Shown: one piece after another, positions 1 to 14,500 of the stretch
Layout: the number at the start of each line of letters is the position of its first letter
How positions within the stretch are numbered: the stretch's first letter is position 1
NCBI RefSeq assembly: GCF_047663525.1
Contig: NC_092589.1
Location: 27,029,001 to 27,093,000, forward strand
Length of the DNA: 64,000 nucleotides
Source of the DNA: Anas platyrhynchos
Lineage: Eukaryota > Chordata > Aves > Anseriformes > Anatidae
Reading direction: 5' to 3'
Program-made: the position numbers and the translations under genes
The notes under the pieces: model-generated
What the model was told of the DNA's origin: nothing
The model's database searches: none
What the model saw: only the letters and a program-made list of their open reading frames with translations

Positions 1-2489
1 GCACCAGGGGTGCAGCAGCCAGCCAGCCCTGCTCTAATGGTGAAGGCCAACCAAGCGTTTCCACCTTCTCCTGCAATTGCCTCAAGATTTGAGGCATCTC
101 TCGAAGACGGTGGCACTTGTTTTATTTCTCTCATATGCTAATGAAAAATGAACCTGATGTAAGTAGAACATTTCTGGAGAGACTTTTTTTTAATATTAAA
201 ACTCTTGCATAAAGTAAATTATATGGATGGATGCTTGCCAGGAGCATGTCCTGAGGGACAGAGTACAGCAGGAGAATGATGATAGAATAAATGCACAACA
301 ACAGTGAAGGGCCCAGACAAAGCAATAGGTTTTGCAACGAGCAACAGGAGGAACAGGTAACACCCAAATAGGGAAACAGGAGGAGGGAAATAAATGTTCC
401 AGGGACAGGGGTAGAACAAGAGTCCAATTAGCATGAGTAGGCTCAGGAAGGCTCTGTTCCTTCAGAGGAGGAGGTAGCAGAACCACCTCTCTGGATCACT
501 TTGTAGAAGTTGGGTCAGAAGACAGGGTAGATGAGCAACAGCAATGAGCTACATGTCCAAGAGCTGCAGGCCTCCATGCAGCCCCAAATGAGAACAGCGA
601 AGAGAGACCTAGGCCCTTGCTTAAGCCCACAGGATATCTCTGCACCCCTGAAGACTTGGGCACAGCTTACAAGAGACAACTCTGGCACAGCCAGGCTCTC
701 CACAGGAAGAATATGGAGATACCACAGTCCTCTACAGCTCCCCACACTACTGCTGAGGCTGTGCATGTTCCTAGGTGTTTGCACCCAACAGCAGGTAGCT
801 CCCCCCTGGCTGTTTCCAGCTCTGATAGGACACAAGTACAGGCAGGCAAGTAGGCACCTGGATGCATCAATGTAGGGCTCAAGAACTGTAACTTTTGCAA
901 AACTTGAAATTGAGTGACATGAGCTGCTACAAAGTTAACTCCATACTAATAACATTTTACCTTGACTCTTCAAGTCTAACACTCATTTTCAGGTAATAAA
1001 ATATATTGCGGAATACTAGAAGATTGTCATCAATATACTCCGCCAAGATCAGAAACATGAATGCTCTAATGAATCCCAGCCCCCCTTCTCCCTCTCTGCA
1101 TGCATGCTTGACTGCACTAGAGTAGTATATCCATGAACACATATCCATTTCTATTACAGATTTAGTAACAATAAAATTCAACTGAGATTAAGTAGGTAGC
1201 TGTTAACAATGCTGAGATTCAGAAATTCATTTCCTTCTTGCTTCTGTAACAGTGCAAATGTAGTACTTGCCTTCAAGGCAGGCTGAAATGCTTTACTTAC
1301 TCCACTTGGAAGGATGCTGAGACAGGGACTCAGATGGTGATAAACTTGATTTTGCTTAGTGCTCTCAGTAGATCAATTGACTGTTTCACACAACATAAAT
1401 CTGAACAGTGGCAAACAGTCAGATTCTCCTGCAAAGTTAGTAAAGCTCTAAGAGGGGAGCATCCTCCTGATCTCCCCATTCCTTAGTGAGGAAACTCTTC
1501 AACACTACGATGCTGATAATCTTTCATGTCAGTTATCTTCTAAACTTCATAGAAAGATTTTAAGACAGACAGCTCCAAGCACGCTTGTAGCTAGAAATCT
1601 CCTACAAACACAGACTGCAAGAGCTGCTTGTGTCAGGACCAGTCTATGCCTCCCAATACAGCCACACAAATGATCTCAAGGATGATCTCGAGAACAGAAT
1701 CATAATGTTAGGTTTAGCTTATGGAAAATAAGAAATGCCTTTTCTTCACTACTACTGAATCTTAATTAAAAAAATAAAAATAAAGAGAAGTGAGACATTT
1801 TGAAGCTCCAGTCTTTGACTGTTTGGAAGTCTATGGATAAGGAACAGGCAACTTGCAATTATCAACAAACTTCAAAATAGGATTTCAATTTCGTTTTTAT
1901 GAAGAGCTTAATCAATACAACTAGCGATTAATTCACCATTATTCTGCCTTACTTTTAAAAGCTTCTTCCAAAAAGAACATTCATGCAAAGAATGAACATC
2001 TGCAGGAATTGATCTCTGTTGCTCCCCCAGAAGTTAATTCTGATCCTTGGTCTAAGACTCCCGAAGCTACTTTTACAATGGTTAACTCCTTTCACTGGCA
2101 TTAGTTAATATTTAGCACTGTAAATAGAGTAATTGTGAGGAATGCCAAGCATATGGACCATTTGCTTAACCACTGTAGGTACGTTTACTAGAAATACAGT
2201 ATCGGAGTGGCTTTGACATGACTATTTATACCAGTGAAATACACTTCTTTATTAACCACTATGAATCATTTAGACATTTTAAAGTATCCAATTGCCATCG
2301 GAAATCTTTAATGGATGCTCCTAGGAACGTGTTCTGTGATTTTAGCATTCCACTGGAAGCTCTACTAAATGACTTTTCCCCTAAATCACCTAAGTGGGCT
2401 TTTCAGAAGATTTCCCTCATTCTGGTTGAGGGTTCCAGCTGAAAATGGGAAACTGAAACAAGCGGCACACTGTGATGCGTGACAGGGAA

Positions 2490-2990
2490 TATAAACTCGA
2501 CATGCAAGCAGCGACGGGCACAGCCTGGCAGCCGTTCCACCTCACCCGTGCTGCCACTTGGCCATCCTCGGGGCGAGCCACCTCTTCTCACCCCGGGAGT
2601 CTCCTACCAGGGCCACCCTGAGACCACCTCCATCAGGGGATGGCGCAGAGGCTCGGCTCGGCCCCAGCAGCATCCCGGGCATCCCGGAGCCGCCGAGGGG
2701 CCGGCAGGAGGCGGCTTGCAGAGCGGCGCCGAGAGGAGGTGCCGGCGCCAAGAAGCTGCCAGAAGTTTCTGGCGGCCCGCGGCGGGTGGCCGGGGGCTCG
2801 CTGCTGCGCTCGGCCGGGCCCCGTGAGGCGGCCCCGGGGAGGGCTCCCGGCTCGGGGGGTGGGCGGGTACCCAGCCTCCTGCAGAGCAATTCCCAATAAA
2901 ATTCTGGCTGTCAGCCGTTCAAGTGCCGGCTCCGTGCTTTTACCTACCCCTCAAGGCCGTTCCAGGGCTGGGTTGGACGTTTTGGTGTTT
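2490..2990. promoter_or_regulatory. Intronic CpG-rich island
   Basis: About 500 bases of GC- and CpG-dense sequence stand out sharply from the AT-rich intron on both sides; the densest part is about 2640-2870, with several CCGCGG/GGCGCC-type words. A more weakly CpG-retaining stretch continues to about 3450 and again near 3700-4000. Both strands carry overlapping open frames here, but these are expected by chance in GC-rich DNA. Known biology: intronic CpG islands often mark alternative promoters, lncRNA starts or developmental regulatory elements. Which applies here is not shown by the sequence. Confidence 0.5.
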
Positions 2991-5900
2991 TCCGTCTACG
3001 TGGGATGAAATCATCCCCACACCTCCTTCAGCCGTGCTGTGTGACTGCGCTGCAATTCCTCCGTGAGGTCTGGCAGGCCATGCAGCAGCCGATAAAGCTG
3101 CTTTACATTGTCCTCTAAGTGCTTCTAATACACCGTGCGCGAATGCATTATTTCTATCGCCTAATCTGTATTCCTCTGCACCGCACACAGGATGTTCCAA
3201 GCAAACCACATGAAAACAAGATTAAGCATTCAATCTAGAAACACAGCCGACACGCTCGGGAGGAAAGCCTGCAGGACTGCTTGCAGATTAATTTGCCAAG
3301 AGAAAGCTGGGCCTCTACCTTCCCCCTTTGTCTCTCTGACAGACAAAGTTTGCAAAAAGCCAGGATTGCATCTTGGGTTAAACACTCAAAAGGCAGGGTC
3401 TGGCCAATTCACCGAGCTCCCACATCAGGAAACGAATGAAACATTTTCAAGAAAGTAAAAAAAACACAAACTACTCAAAAGTAATGACTGGTTTTAGCTT
3501 TCAACTGGAAATCTAACATGTTTGTTTTTGATGACCAAGGTTTACAGAAAGCCTGTTGAAGATTCTAGGCCTTCTCCCCTGCCAGGAACCCAAATTAATT
3601 CCTTATTAAAAAAAAAAAAAAAAAAACACTTTTTTTCTCTCCTTGTTCATATTAAGCAATAGAAACAGTGGAAATACTTTTTTCTACCAAGTTGTCTCTC
3701 ACGGTGTACCTGCCCTAATTGCGGAGCGCAGCACCCCGTTAGCCAGCATCACACGTTACCGTTCCAGTTCCCGTCAGCCACAGCCCCCCCAAAGCAGCAT
3801 TACCAACCAAACAGTAATACCCCGCTACTTCAGAGCGAAATCCAGCCATATCCTTAAAGCTTCTCATGAATGGCCAGAGCTCCACGTGGCTGCTGACAAA
3901 CCCCTGTTCCGTCCTGCAGAATTAGCAGCACCCTCAAGCCAGTCCAACAAGGGGTCAGAAACCCCATTTGGGGGGGAAACAAGGGTAAATCCAGCATCAC
4001 ACGGACGATTTTTGAAGATACATTTTAATGGAAAAAGGGAAAAAAAACACAAACCATTAAAACACTTTCTCCCCACTTACTAAGGTATTTCACTAAAGAT
4101 TATTGCTATTATTTGCTTAAATATTTTCAAACTGCCTTAAGTTCCACCCCGTAGCAGAGACCTGCCCACACACTGCAGAATCAGACTCTTAAGTAACCAA
4201 AATCCTGGAGTGTGAGCAAAAAGTTGCGTTCTTAATTACAAACTCAACCTGTTGTGGTTGGAAGGACAGTCAACTTCATCACAGCAGCCACCCAGGAAAA
4301 CCCTATTACTGTGCCACATTCAACATACTCAATTTGGCAGATAACCTAAGTTGATTTCAAATACATTCCTCCTCTCCTCAGAGCAACACATTTCTGAAAA
4401 ATTCTAAAAAGCTTTCCATAAAAACCTGTTACTGAGGCACGTAACTGCTCAGCGAGGAATGCAACATCTAAAAAAAAAAAAGACTGAAGCCAAGGAGACT
4501 AAAAAAAAAAAAAAAAGCACTGCAACAGGAAGCAGGATTAATTTTTCTGGAAACTTGCAAGCTACAGCACAGAATGAAGGGCAGTGCTGTTCTTTTACAT
4601 GGAAAGGCTATTACGTGAAAGCACAAGGGGAAGACAGGGTTTTAGGCAAATTTACTTCTGGCTGACGGATTTCAGCTTCATTTTTTTTGTTGTTTTGTTG
4701 CTGCTGTACAGCTCTAAGAAAGACCAAACTAGGAATTATGAGGTTTATGAAAAAAACTACTCAATGCTATCAATGTCTTACTGGCAAATCAAAATTAGGA
4801 TAGGAACATCAAGATCAAACTGAACACTTCTCAATTCAAAGGAGAGGAGCAGAGAGGCTTTTTGTAGCGAAACCCGTTTCAATTGAAAATCTACAGGAAG
4901 TTTCAAATAACACCTCACCAGTCTCATAAGCAGACATCACACAACTGTGGCAGACAGTTTTTTTCATATTTTTATTTACTAAGGTGGAAGTTAACGGAAG
5001 CTAGTGGCCAGATGTCTAGAAGTTATAAACCAACTTCTCATAGCTTTAGTTTTCTTTCCAAGTGCAAAGGGGAGATTTCCTTTATTTCCAAGTATCCAGT
5101 TACATTAGTTCCACACCTAACTTAGTCGCAATTCTCAAAGACTTGAAAAGACACAAAAGCTGATTTTCTTCTCCAAATCAAAATGAGCTATGCAGAAAAG
5201 ATTTACAAATACGAAGATCATGAAGGGCCGAGAGACCCAAACCAAGAGGTTCAATCCAGTAACAGGCAATATTCCTTTTTAATATATCTGTCTTAAATGC
5301 AAAATGAGTATTCTGTATTGATTTGTGTAAAGTTAGATTTCTATGGAACTAGTAACCCTATTACTTTTTTTAAACTCTGCTAAACTGATATAGAGTTGTA
5401 CAAATAACTCAACACAGAAAATGAAAAATATTTCAAAGAAAAGGATTCAAAAATCATTCTATCCTAATTATACCCAAAGAGCAACTACATTCTCCATCCA
5501 GAAATTTAATGAGTAGTGTCATTTTCAAACACAAACTTTAAATTCTCATGTTATTCTAAACAGCAATTCCATAAAGATGACTATGCCTAAAAAAAAAAAA
5601 AAAGAAAGAATTGAATTCTGATTCTGTTTCCAACTTGCCCACAGACTTCCGCCACATCCATGCAACCCAGCAGGTACATACCAGCTTTCCAGTCTGTAAA
5701 ATGTGGCTCATGCATATCTTACCCAAAAGGGGAGTAGGGATTTCATGTTTATACAGTACTTTGAGACATTAGAATGGAAATCTGTATTCATTTTTTCCCC
5801 ATCAGTATAGCATATCACTCTATAAGAATGTTTTATTTAATCAAATACTCCAGATCCAATTGTACTCTCTAAAAGAAGTGGGATTAGTTTTTGAATTTCT

Positions 5901-8179
5901 CATGTAGGTCTCTTCTCTTGCTCTGCATTGCCAAAAGACCACATGAAGGAAAGACATTTTGAGTGTCTGCTCCCACTGTTTATCCTGCTGAATCTAAAAT
6001 CTTTTTTCAAGTCAATCATCGCCATAGCTACCAGATTGCAATTCTCTGTAAGGTTTAACTAAATATTCAAACTACTTAGCATTAGAGTGCAGTACTGCAA
6101 ATGGTACAACTTCACTAATTTTGGTCTGACATGCTTTTTTACAACTTCTGTATGTCCCAAGTGAAGTCCAAGTGTTGTTTCTGCATATGTAAAGATGAAA
6201 AAAGTCATAACCAACTTCTAAAAGGAAGTTCTCAAAAGAAGACTTCTCTTTTAGTCACTGATACTTCAATGACTGTTCTGATTTCATGTTTTAGCGCAAA
6301 AATCAAAAGGTATTCAAATATGATAAATTTCAGGAAATATATAAATATTACATGTTTGTCATTAGATGGTAAAATAATTTAGTAATAACGTAGCCCTTGA
6401 TATATGTTTTACATTTGAATATAAGTAAGTCAATCGCTTTCTTGACAAACACTCTTTTTTCCAACTAAGAGTTAAAAGCTTCAGATAATGCTTAGGAGAT
6501 TTACATTATTAGATCTGGGTAACTTGCCTCAGTTTTAAAAGCGTGCCACAAATCTGTCTAGAAATGCTGCTTAAAGTGCGGAAAACTTGGGATGTTTCAA
6601 AGGACTGAAAAGAAGAGAAGCTAATGATATGCTTGTGTTCCAAATCGACTGGAACAAAGACTTGATAGTTTAATCAAACAAACTAGTCCAGGTTGTTCCC
6701 AAGCAACATAATGAAGCGACTAATATAGAACTACGTGGAGCCTGAAAAAATCAACAGTCAATAAAATCAATTAAAAACACACTATTTCTAAAACAATTTG
6801 ATAATTCTTTGGCAATATTTCTAGTTCCAATCAAAGACAATTTAATTATTGTTTTCTTTTTAATAAGTTAGTTCTTAAAAATTCAGTGCAACAGTATACA
6901 AAACAGTGAAATCTATAAGGGTGGAAGGAATAATTTGTATTCTACAGCAAACCCATCTGAGATAACAAAAATGCTGTCATTTTGGTTGAGAGAAAAGATG
7001 ACAATGCTTTCCAATAAAATAATAATGAATCTGATGGCAGGAACAGGAATGGCAAACAGAAATTAAAATCAGATCCTTATCTAAGAATGTTGCTTCCTCC
7101 CCAACCCCCCACTGAAACTGTACTATATTAAGTATCTGTTTATTATCATTTACTTCTGAAATATTTTGTTGCCCAAAACTTTGCACAAATTCATACCAAG
7201 TTGAAAAACAGAGCCTTAAAAAAAAAAAAAAAAAGGCCATAAACCATGGCTGCCTTTTCTTCAAACACAAAAGAAAATGTCTTGCCTTGGTTTATTTCCA
7301 TGCTTAGAACAATTCTTCCTAAACTAATCATTGGCAAGGAGGGGGGCTGGGGAGAGGATAAGGGGATTTATTTTTATTCATAGATTAGAACAGAAAGGCA
7401 AAGTTGAAGGAATGACATGTACTAATTCAAATTTCTAGAACATTGATCCAAGTCAAGTCACTAACTACAGCTGTGGTTTCCTTAGATTTGTAATGTTTGA
7501 AGATATTTTGATAAAATTATGTTCTGAAATCCTATGCATTTATTTTAAGATGCTATTCTATACTTACATGAAACGCAGCTTGTACAGATCATGACTGTAG
7601 CTGATCTGCAAAGCAGTATAAAGCATTTTTTCTTAATATCACACTAAAAAGTAAAACTGTCAAGAATTACACATTACTTAGGTGAAAATTCACATGTAGC
7701 ATTTCAATTTTGGTGTTGCCATTCTTGCTAACTAGGAGGATGTCAAACAAGTATCAGAAGTAGTGTCAAAGCTACATGCAACTGTCAACCAACGCGAAAC
7801 TAAAAATATAAATAGGAAACAAAGTGAAGATATGGCACATCTTTCCTACTGATTAATCAATCAGTCCTAAAGACTATCTGGTAAGTTACAGATCCACAAA
7901 TGGAAGCTATGCACAAATGCAAACCTGTGATCAACAGAAAACGTGTCTGTAGCAGATACCACCATGCTTTCGGTAGGTTCTGGTGTGCAGTTGGCTAATA
8001 CCATACAGCAACACAAGAAATTATAGGGGGGATGTTCATGTTCCCTCAACTGCCGCCTTGTCAGCTGATGTCAAACTGCCAGCCAGGGACAGGACATTCA
8101 GGAACAAAACGAGTTGAAAAAATACCTACAGTGAGACTACAATAACTTAATCTAACCAATTTATTGGAGACTAAATTCA

Positions 8180-8900
8180 GACAGATGAGATCCTTGGTAA
8201 CAAGAAACAAACTTAATTACATATAAAAGGTTATCAAGGCCATTCCTCTTGGCAGGATAATTTTAACTGTATTATTCATAACAGATGTCTGTCAAATCTA
8301 TTCTTAAACTCAGGAGTGAATATTCCATACTCTCTGTAGGCTGTATATTCCACTGCTTATTATTTCCGTAATATCAGCTACATTCTCTCTGCCACCCTTA
8401 TTTTTTTTTCTTATCAATACTGCATATGGAGGCCAGCGTGCTTCTGCTTTCTTTGCAGTTTTCATATTTAAAGATACACCTCCTTAGAGTAATCTGATCT
8501 CTAAAAGGAAAAAAAAGTTCTTGTGTACAATTTCATTAGGAGCTGCATTTTTTAGGCACCCAGTATTTCTAACTGCTTTCCTCTGAAGCCTGTTTAAATT
8601 AGCTCCCATCTTACCTCAAGTCCTGTGCTCAGAACCAGATGCAGTGTTCCAGGTACGGCCTAACTGAAAGCAAGAGAAGCTAGCAGGCTATTTTGCACAG
8701 TTTGCAAACGGTATTTTTACTTTCCAGCATGACATTTGCCTTTTTGGCAAGGCTGTGGTATTGCCTCACATTCCATTTATTTTTGGCTATTGTCTTCCCC
8801 AGAACTGCCCCCGAGGGGAGGAGGAAAGAGGATGCAGCACGTTCCATTTTCAATAGCAGCGAACTGTTAATGTGGCACGTACCGTGCCATGCAACTCCAG
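8180..8900 (-). mobile_element. Old, diverged CR1 LINE fragment (minus orientation)
   Basis: The plus strand reads like the reverse complement of the 3' part of an ancient amniote CR1. In order there are remnants of the 'bad-luck' words of that family: a block around 8290-8390 (TCTATTCTTAAACTC... then ATTCCACTGCTTATTA), a block at 8620-8670 (GTGCTCAGAACCAGATGCAG, then TTCCAGGTACGGCCTAAC) and a block at 8720-8745 (CATGACATTTGCCTTTTTGG). The copy is too diverged and interrupted to code. Recognition is from memory of the family, so the edges are approximate. Confidence 0.55.
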
Positions 8901-11502
8901 CAACTGTGCTGACTTGACGGCTCCCCAGCCGTGCCTGTTGGCTGTCTTCAACCCCAGACACTAAGACCTTAGGCTAAAAGGTGACTAGTGCAAAGGTCTG
9001 GACTCTATACCCCCAGGACCTTGGCTTGCTCAATGCAGCACACAGTTTGTTCCTGCACTGGATTTGGAGTGCAGCAAACCCTGGGCACAGCCACCTTGAA
9101 GGAAATGGGATGCCCAAAGGAGTCGTGAGTGCTTGCAGATGGGTCTTGTGCTAAGCACCCGAAAGGTGCTCGCCTGCTTCATGCAGTCCTGTACCTGACC
9201 AGTCGTCTTTCTGCCCACGTTCACAATAACAGAGGAGGCTTCTGCAGAGCCCTGCCTCTTACTTTGAAGCATCACCCACGTGTTACCCAGCTACAGGCCT
9301 TCGCCAAATTCAGCCTGTAGTGCCTGGCCACTCTTTCATGGCGCAGAGAGAAGCGACACGGGAAGGTTCTTTAATCTTGCAGTCTGGAGCATTATGAAAT
9401 CCCATGGCTGCAGGATGAACAGGGCTTTTAGGTTTAAAAGAAGAAGTTAATCATTTGTGTAGCTAGGTACTTGAAGAGATCGTAAGGGATGAAATAAAGA
9501 CTTAAAGCCTTGAAGACACAGAATAAAGTCTTACTAAATATATGCTGAAAGAATGCAAAAGTGAAGCTCAAATTAGTAGTTCAGACTACACCTAATCTGG
9601 CTATAGTTATTGACAGTCAAATTCTGACTCATCAAAAAACTCCTATAATTAAGACATTGTGATAAAGGCAGCTACAGAACAGGAAGGGCTTCTGAAGTGT
9701 TCTCTGTGCTTTTAAAGACTATGTAATTTACACTACGTACGAAATAGCCAATCAAAGAGATCAGGAAAAACCATTCTATCCTTCTCTAGCAAAAAGAAAT
9801 ACCAGCTTTACCACTTCTGATACGTGCTGATGTGTATCAAAACTCATCCTTCCTCCCCCGGGCACTTGTGTGATGTCTCAGACAGACAGGAAGCATGCAC
9901 ATGGTTTCATCTGTTTAGAGCTCAACTTACTTATCACAATACTAATTTTAAAAATACACTATACACAACTCTGCTGAGCAGCAATCTGTTCGCTTCTTCA
10001 GTTTTAAAAGCTGAGTGAGCTGTTGCAGTCAGTCCCCACTTCCTCTCAACAAATTAACTAGGCCAAAGCTGGCTGCCTTGTCCTCGCATTCATTGCTCTG
10101 AAATCCTGCAATCTTGTGGCTATTACAGCTGTGGTTTCTTAGCCTCGAAGGCATCCCATTATAATGGATTAGAATTTCATAATGCATTCTCCTTAATACT
10201 TACCCAAAAAAGTGGTAACATAGCTTGTACTTAATACAGTTACTTAGTAGATTTCTGAAATGGCAATATTCATAATGCTTTATCTGTTAAAAGCACAGAA
10301 TAGGCCCTTTAGTTAAACTCGGGAGAGAAGAGAAATGGGGGCTATTACAGAAAAAGGAATCTGATTTTAAGTGAGAAATGACTAACATGCACAGTTGCTG
10401 CTGTATTTGCAACCCAAAGTACACAACTACCTGTATAAGAAACGAAATATGATTTTCTCTCCTGTAGAACTGTATGAGCTGACAAAATAAATAGCAAGTA
10501 AAGCATCACAACAGTCCTGAATGTCACAGAACTGATAGGAACTTTCTAAAAACTTAAAGGGTTTTGTGCCAGTTCTGTCCTTATAAAGGATGTGGCTTCT
10601 TCATGCTAGAAATCGAATACAACAGAACTGCTCGGAAAGCAACCTATGTTCATTCTCTTGCTTCTTCCTGCTAAATGGACCATCATCAGGATGCAGTTGT
10701 GGTCATTACACGAAGTCAGAAAACCAGCTTCGTAAAACCAAGTCAGTCCTTTATTCCTAAAGTCACAAAGGCAAAGATAAATTTTAAGATCTCCGTCTAC
10801 CTGAGGAGGAATGGGAAAAAAACGTAACCATCAAAACCAAAATGTTTTTAAGCATTCAAAGTTGATGACAGGAATTACCTAGTGCCAAGAGTAGTTCTTG
10901 TAGTAGTTCATACAAAATTTGAGGAGTACAAAATGACCAGCAACCCAAAAGATATAATAGCGACTTGTTGCCATTACTTTTGCTAAGCTACAGTTTTCTA
11001 CCACTCTATTGAGTTGAATCATTGCACTCCAGATTTATTTTTTTCCCCTAGAAAAATTAAATGTCTTTTTCTTCATTCACCTAGTGGCTTCAGACATGTA
11101 CCACATGACTTGATTTTTTATTCTAAATAACTAGATAATCAAGCTACCGAACTCTTCCTCAGATAATTCCACTAAAGTAGTTTTCATTCCTCTGTGCAAG
11201 TCAGAGATTTGGGCATCTACAAACAGCTTTCAGTCCAACATCTCCACTGAACTCCTGAAGTGGCTTTAAACTGTCTGAAAGCACTTCAGTACTGGAGTAC
11301 ATGCAAGGTCAAACCTAAGTTTGTATTCAAAGTCTAATCTACTTGGATAGCACTCAAAAAAACAGTTTATGTTAAATTTTACATCCATTGCGCACTATTT
11401 GCAAACAAAGCAGGTATTAGCTTTTCCAGTGAAACATTTTTTCAGATGAAAAATATTGATCCAACTGGACAGTCTGTGGGAACAGACTGAGTGCTGATTC
11501 TT

Positions 11503-11560
11503 TTATATATATATATATGTGCATGTATATATGTGTGTGTATACATATATAAATAAAATA
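11503..11560. repeat. TA/TG-rich microsatellite
   Basis: Alternating purine-pyrimidine tract: a (TA)n run followed by TG/CA-interrupted TATATG units and a final ATATATAAATAAAATA. Simple sequence, probably length-polymorphic. Confidence 0.85.
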
Positions 11561-14500
11561 TGGAACTAGCAAGTACCATTATCACCATATTATAAAACCA
11601 AACAAAATATTTTTTAATAATCTGTTTTTGTAAAATAAGAAGTCCAAAATAAACTGAGAACTGATTTCAAAATGATTTTTTCTTTAAATTGGAATTTCCC
11701 ACAAAATAGGAACTTGACTAAATTCAGCTTACAAACAGGATCAGTTGTGTCAAAACTAACATCTGACATCCGGGGGTATGAAGTTTAATGATTGGACTAC
11801 AGAGCACTAGTAAGACCAGCATTGAGACAATCTTTAAGACATTTAAGAAGCAGAGACTTACAAAAGACCAAGAAAACTCTCCAGAACCATACCACTGGAC
11901 AAGCATCTAAACAAGTCACCGCCTTGCACAGGGAAGGATAAAGCTTACTTGCACTGAGCTTTAACAGCCACGGCAGCCGCCAAAGCGTGCTGGATCCAGA
12001 AAGCCTTGGTTTCAGCTTACCTCCATAATGACAAAGAGATCAAAATTGGAGAAAATATATTCCTTTGGTTGTCTCCTGGGTTCTGCAGGGATCTACCCCA
12101 CGGAGCCCACAAGCACTGTATGACGCAGCACACGCACTCCCAGACATGCTACAGTCACAGGAACACGCTTCCTCTCTCCCCTTCAGAGAGGTAGCCCATG
12201 CCTGACACTGATATAAAAAAAAAAAGAAAACAAACTGAAGAAAGATTAAGTATCACTACAAATAATCCAATCCATCACAGTTCCTGCACCCAGTTTTTTC
12301 CAGAATTCAGACTTGGTGGAGGTATATTTAGTTAAGTCCCCATTTCAGACTATATAACACCAAAAGCGACACAAAGACATCTTAACTACAGTAAAAAGTT
12401 ACTCTCTCCACCAGCTTAAGTTTTGCTTCCTTTTCTCCCCCCAAACAGTTGGTTTGCATCTAAGACAAAGTATAAGGCCAACCAGACACATGCCGTGGTA
12501 CCTGAAGATGCACTTGAGGACACTCGGACCAGTCTCTGCTTGGCTTTCCACTGAGCAGCTCTGCAGAACTGCCCTCAAATTTCCTCGCTGGCTCCAGCAG
12601 ATCTGGCAGACACAGCCCAGTCTTCTCTTCCAGCTCGGCACCAGCAATAACTTTTAAGAATTACAGTTTGCAGAACAGCCAAATTCAAGTATTTTTCCAT
12701 TTACTTTGGAAGATCTCTGAATTCAACTAGATATACCCTGATCTGTAGGCTTTTCCTTAAGTTTCAGTGTAACTGAATCCTCATTTGGAACATTTTGAGG
12801 GATCCTCACTGCTGAGCTAGCCCCTACTCAGCAACCTGTTCTGCTTTAGTATACAGAGGGAAAAGTTACCCAAGAGCTAAAAAAGTGCATCTCGTTTGGG
12901 TAAACAACTAATACACACACAAAGAGCATAATAGTTTGGCTTAAAAATATTTCACTCTTATATTTGGCTTTTCTGGAATTCCCTTTGCCACAATTGGACG
13001 TTTGAAGCCATTAACAGAGTGAAACTGGGATGAAATTCAAAGGCAAATAAGCCAACAAAATAAACCTTTTAAATAACTGCAGATAATGGCTGATTTTCTA
13101 GACACTAAAATACATACCTTTTGGGGGAAGTATATAAACAAACAGCACCCTGACCACTATTACTTTTGCAGTGCAAGTTTTGGCACGTGGATATTAAAAG
13201 CATTATTCTTTACAGGTGTATCTGTACCACAAGCTTTGCAAGCTCAGGACAGCAATCCTTCCCCCATCCCAAAGTGAAGACTTCACCAGCCATTTTCCCC
13301 AAAACACGTCTATTTTCACATCCCATTAACACGCAGGATCCTTGGATCCGTCAGAAACAGGACATGAGAGACTGTGCAAGCAACAACACGGCTGTTCCTT
13401 CTTCCCCTAAATCTAGCTGGGGGGAAAACATTCACATCACTAGACAATTGCATGCCTATGGCATACTCCTGCTGTCCAAACAAGCGCTGCTTCAGTTATT
13501 TCTGTCCCAGGTTCAGTACATTGCTATAAGACCTTAAATTTCAAAAATGCTTTTTCAATAGAAAGATTTCCACAGATCTCCAGAGCTTGCGGTGTAACGC
13601 ATGCTGCAGAAACCTTCCTCTGATATTTTAACTAATGATTCCAGGTATTCCGTGTGGTACATTCCAGATTTATTTTTCAGTGTCTTCTGCAGACCATTCT
13701 TTCCTATGTTGTTTTTTTTTTTTCCCCTTCTACACTGAAAAAGCATTGATTTTTCTCTCCAAGCTTCCTATAAAGAGGGTTATTTTTCTGATAAACGATT
13801 ATTTCATTTAAAATCACGTTAGTTAAGACGCTAACAGCATACACTATCAGCATGCACTAACCACACATACAGAAAACATCAGTAATACTTTAAGCTTAGT
13901 ACCGCAGAGATCACATCCATCTTTTTACAGTATTTGGAGAATGTTCTACTCCACCTGAACTGCCTGTGAGCCTTGCTACAATGCAAGTACATGCATCTAT
14001 AAGGAAGATATTACATCTTTCAAAACAGTCTTATGATTCCTCAGCTTCCACTCTGAGCAACAACGAGGAGGGGAAGAAAACACACAGAGATTTAAGGTAC
14101 CAATGACTCTGTATGCAGACAAAAGGGAAAAGTAAATACATGCAATTAAATGCATTTACAAAAGGACAGTTGCATTAGGCAAATGTTTTTCTAACTTTTC
14201 TATGTACTGATTTTGATCCCAAATTCTAAGAGAGATAGACGCTCCTGAATAGCTAACAGACCTAGCTGGATCTTTGCAGATCAGAACAGATCTTCACAGA
14301 TCTTCAGCAAAACACCAGGCACCCGCAGATGACTGGTTGTAAACCAGTCGTCTTTAAGACCCTCAGAAGACAGCTTTTGGAGCTAGGCACAAGCAGGGTT
14401 GAAGAGAAGTGAAATCTGAGCATACTACACACGTACTTGCACTGTTCAGAAGTGCCCAAGCAGCACCGACACATCCAAATCAAGTTTAGCCTGCTGCTCC

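Noticed and set aside
5220..5270. GGTTCAATCC word resembling a tRNA B box
   Set aside because: No A box at the correct distance and no cloverleaf could be formed.
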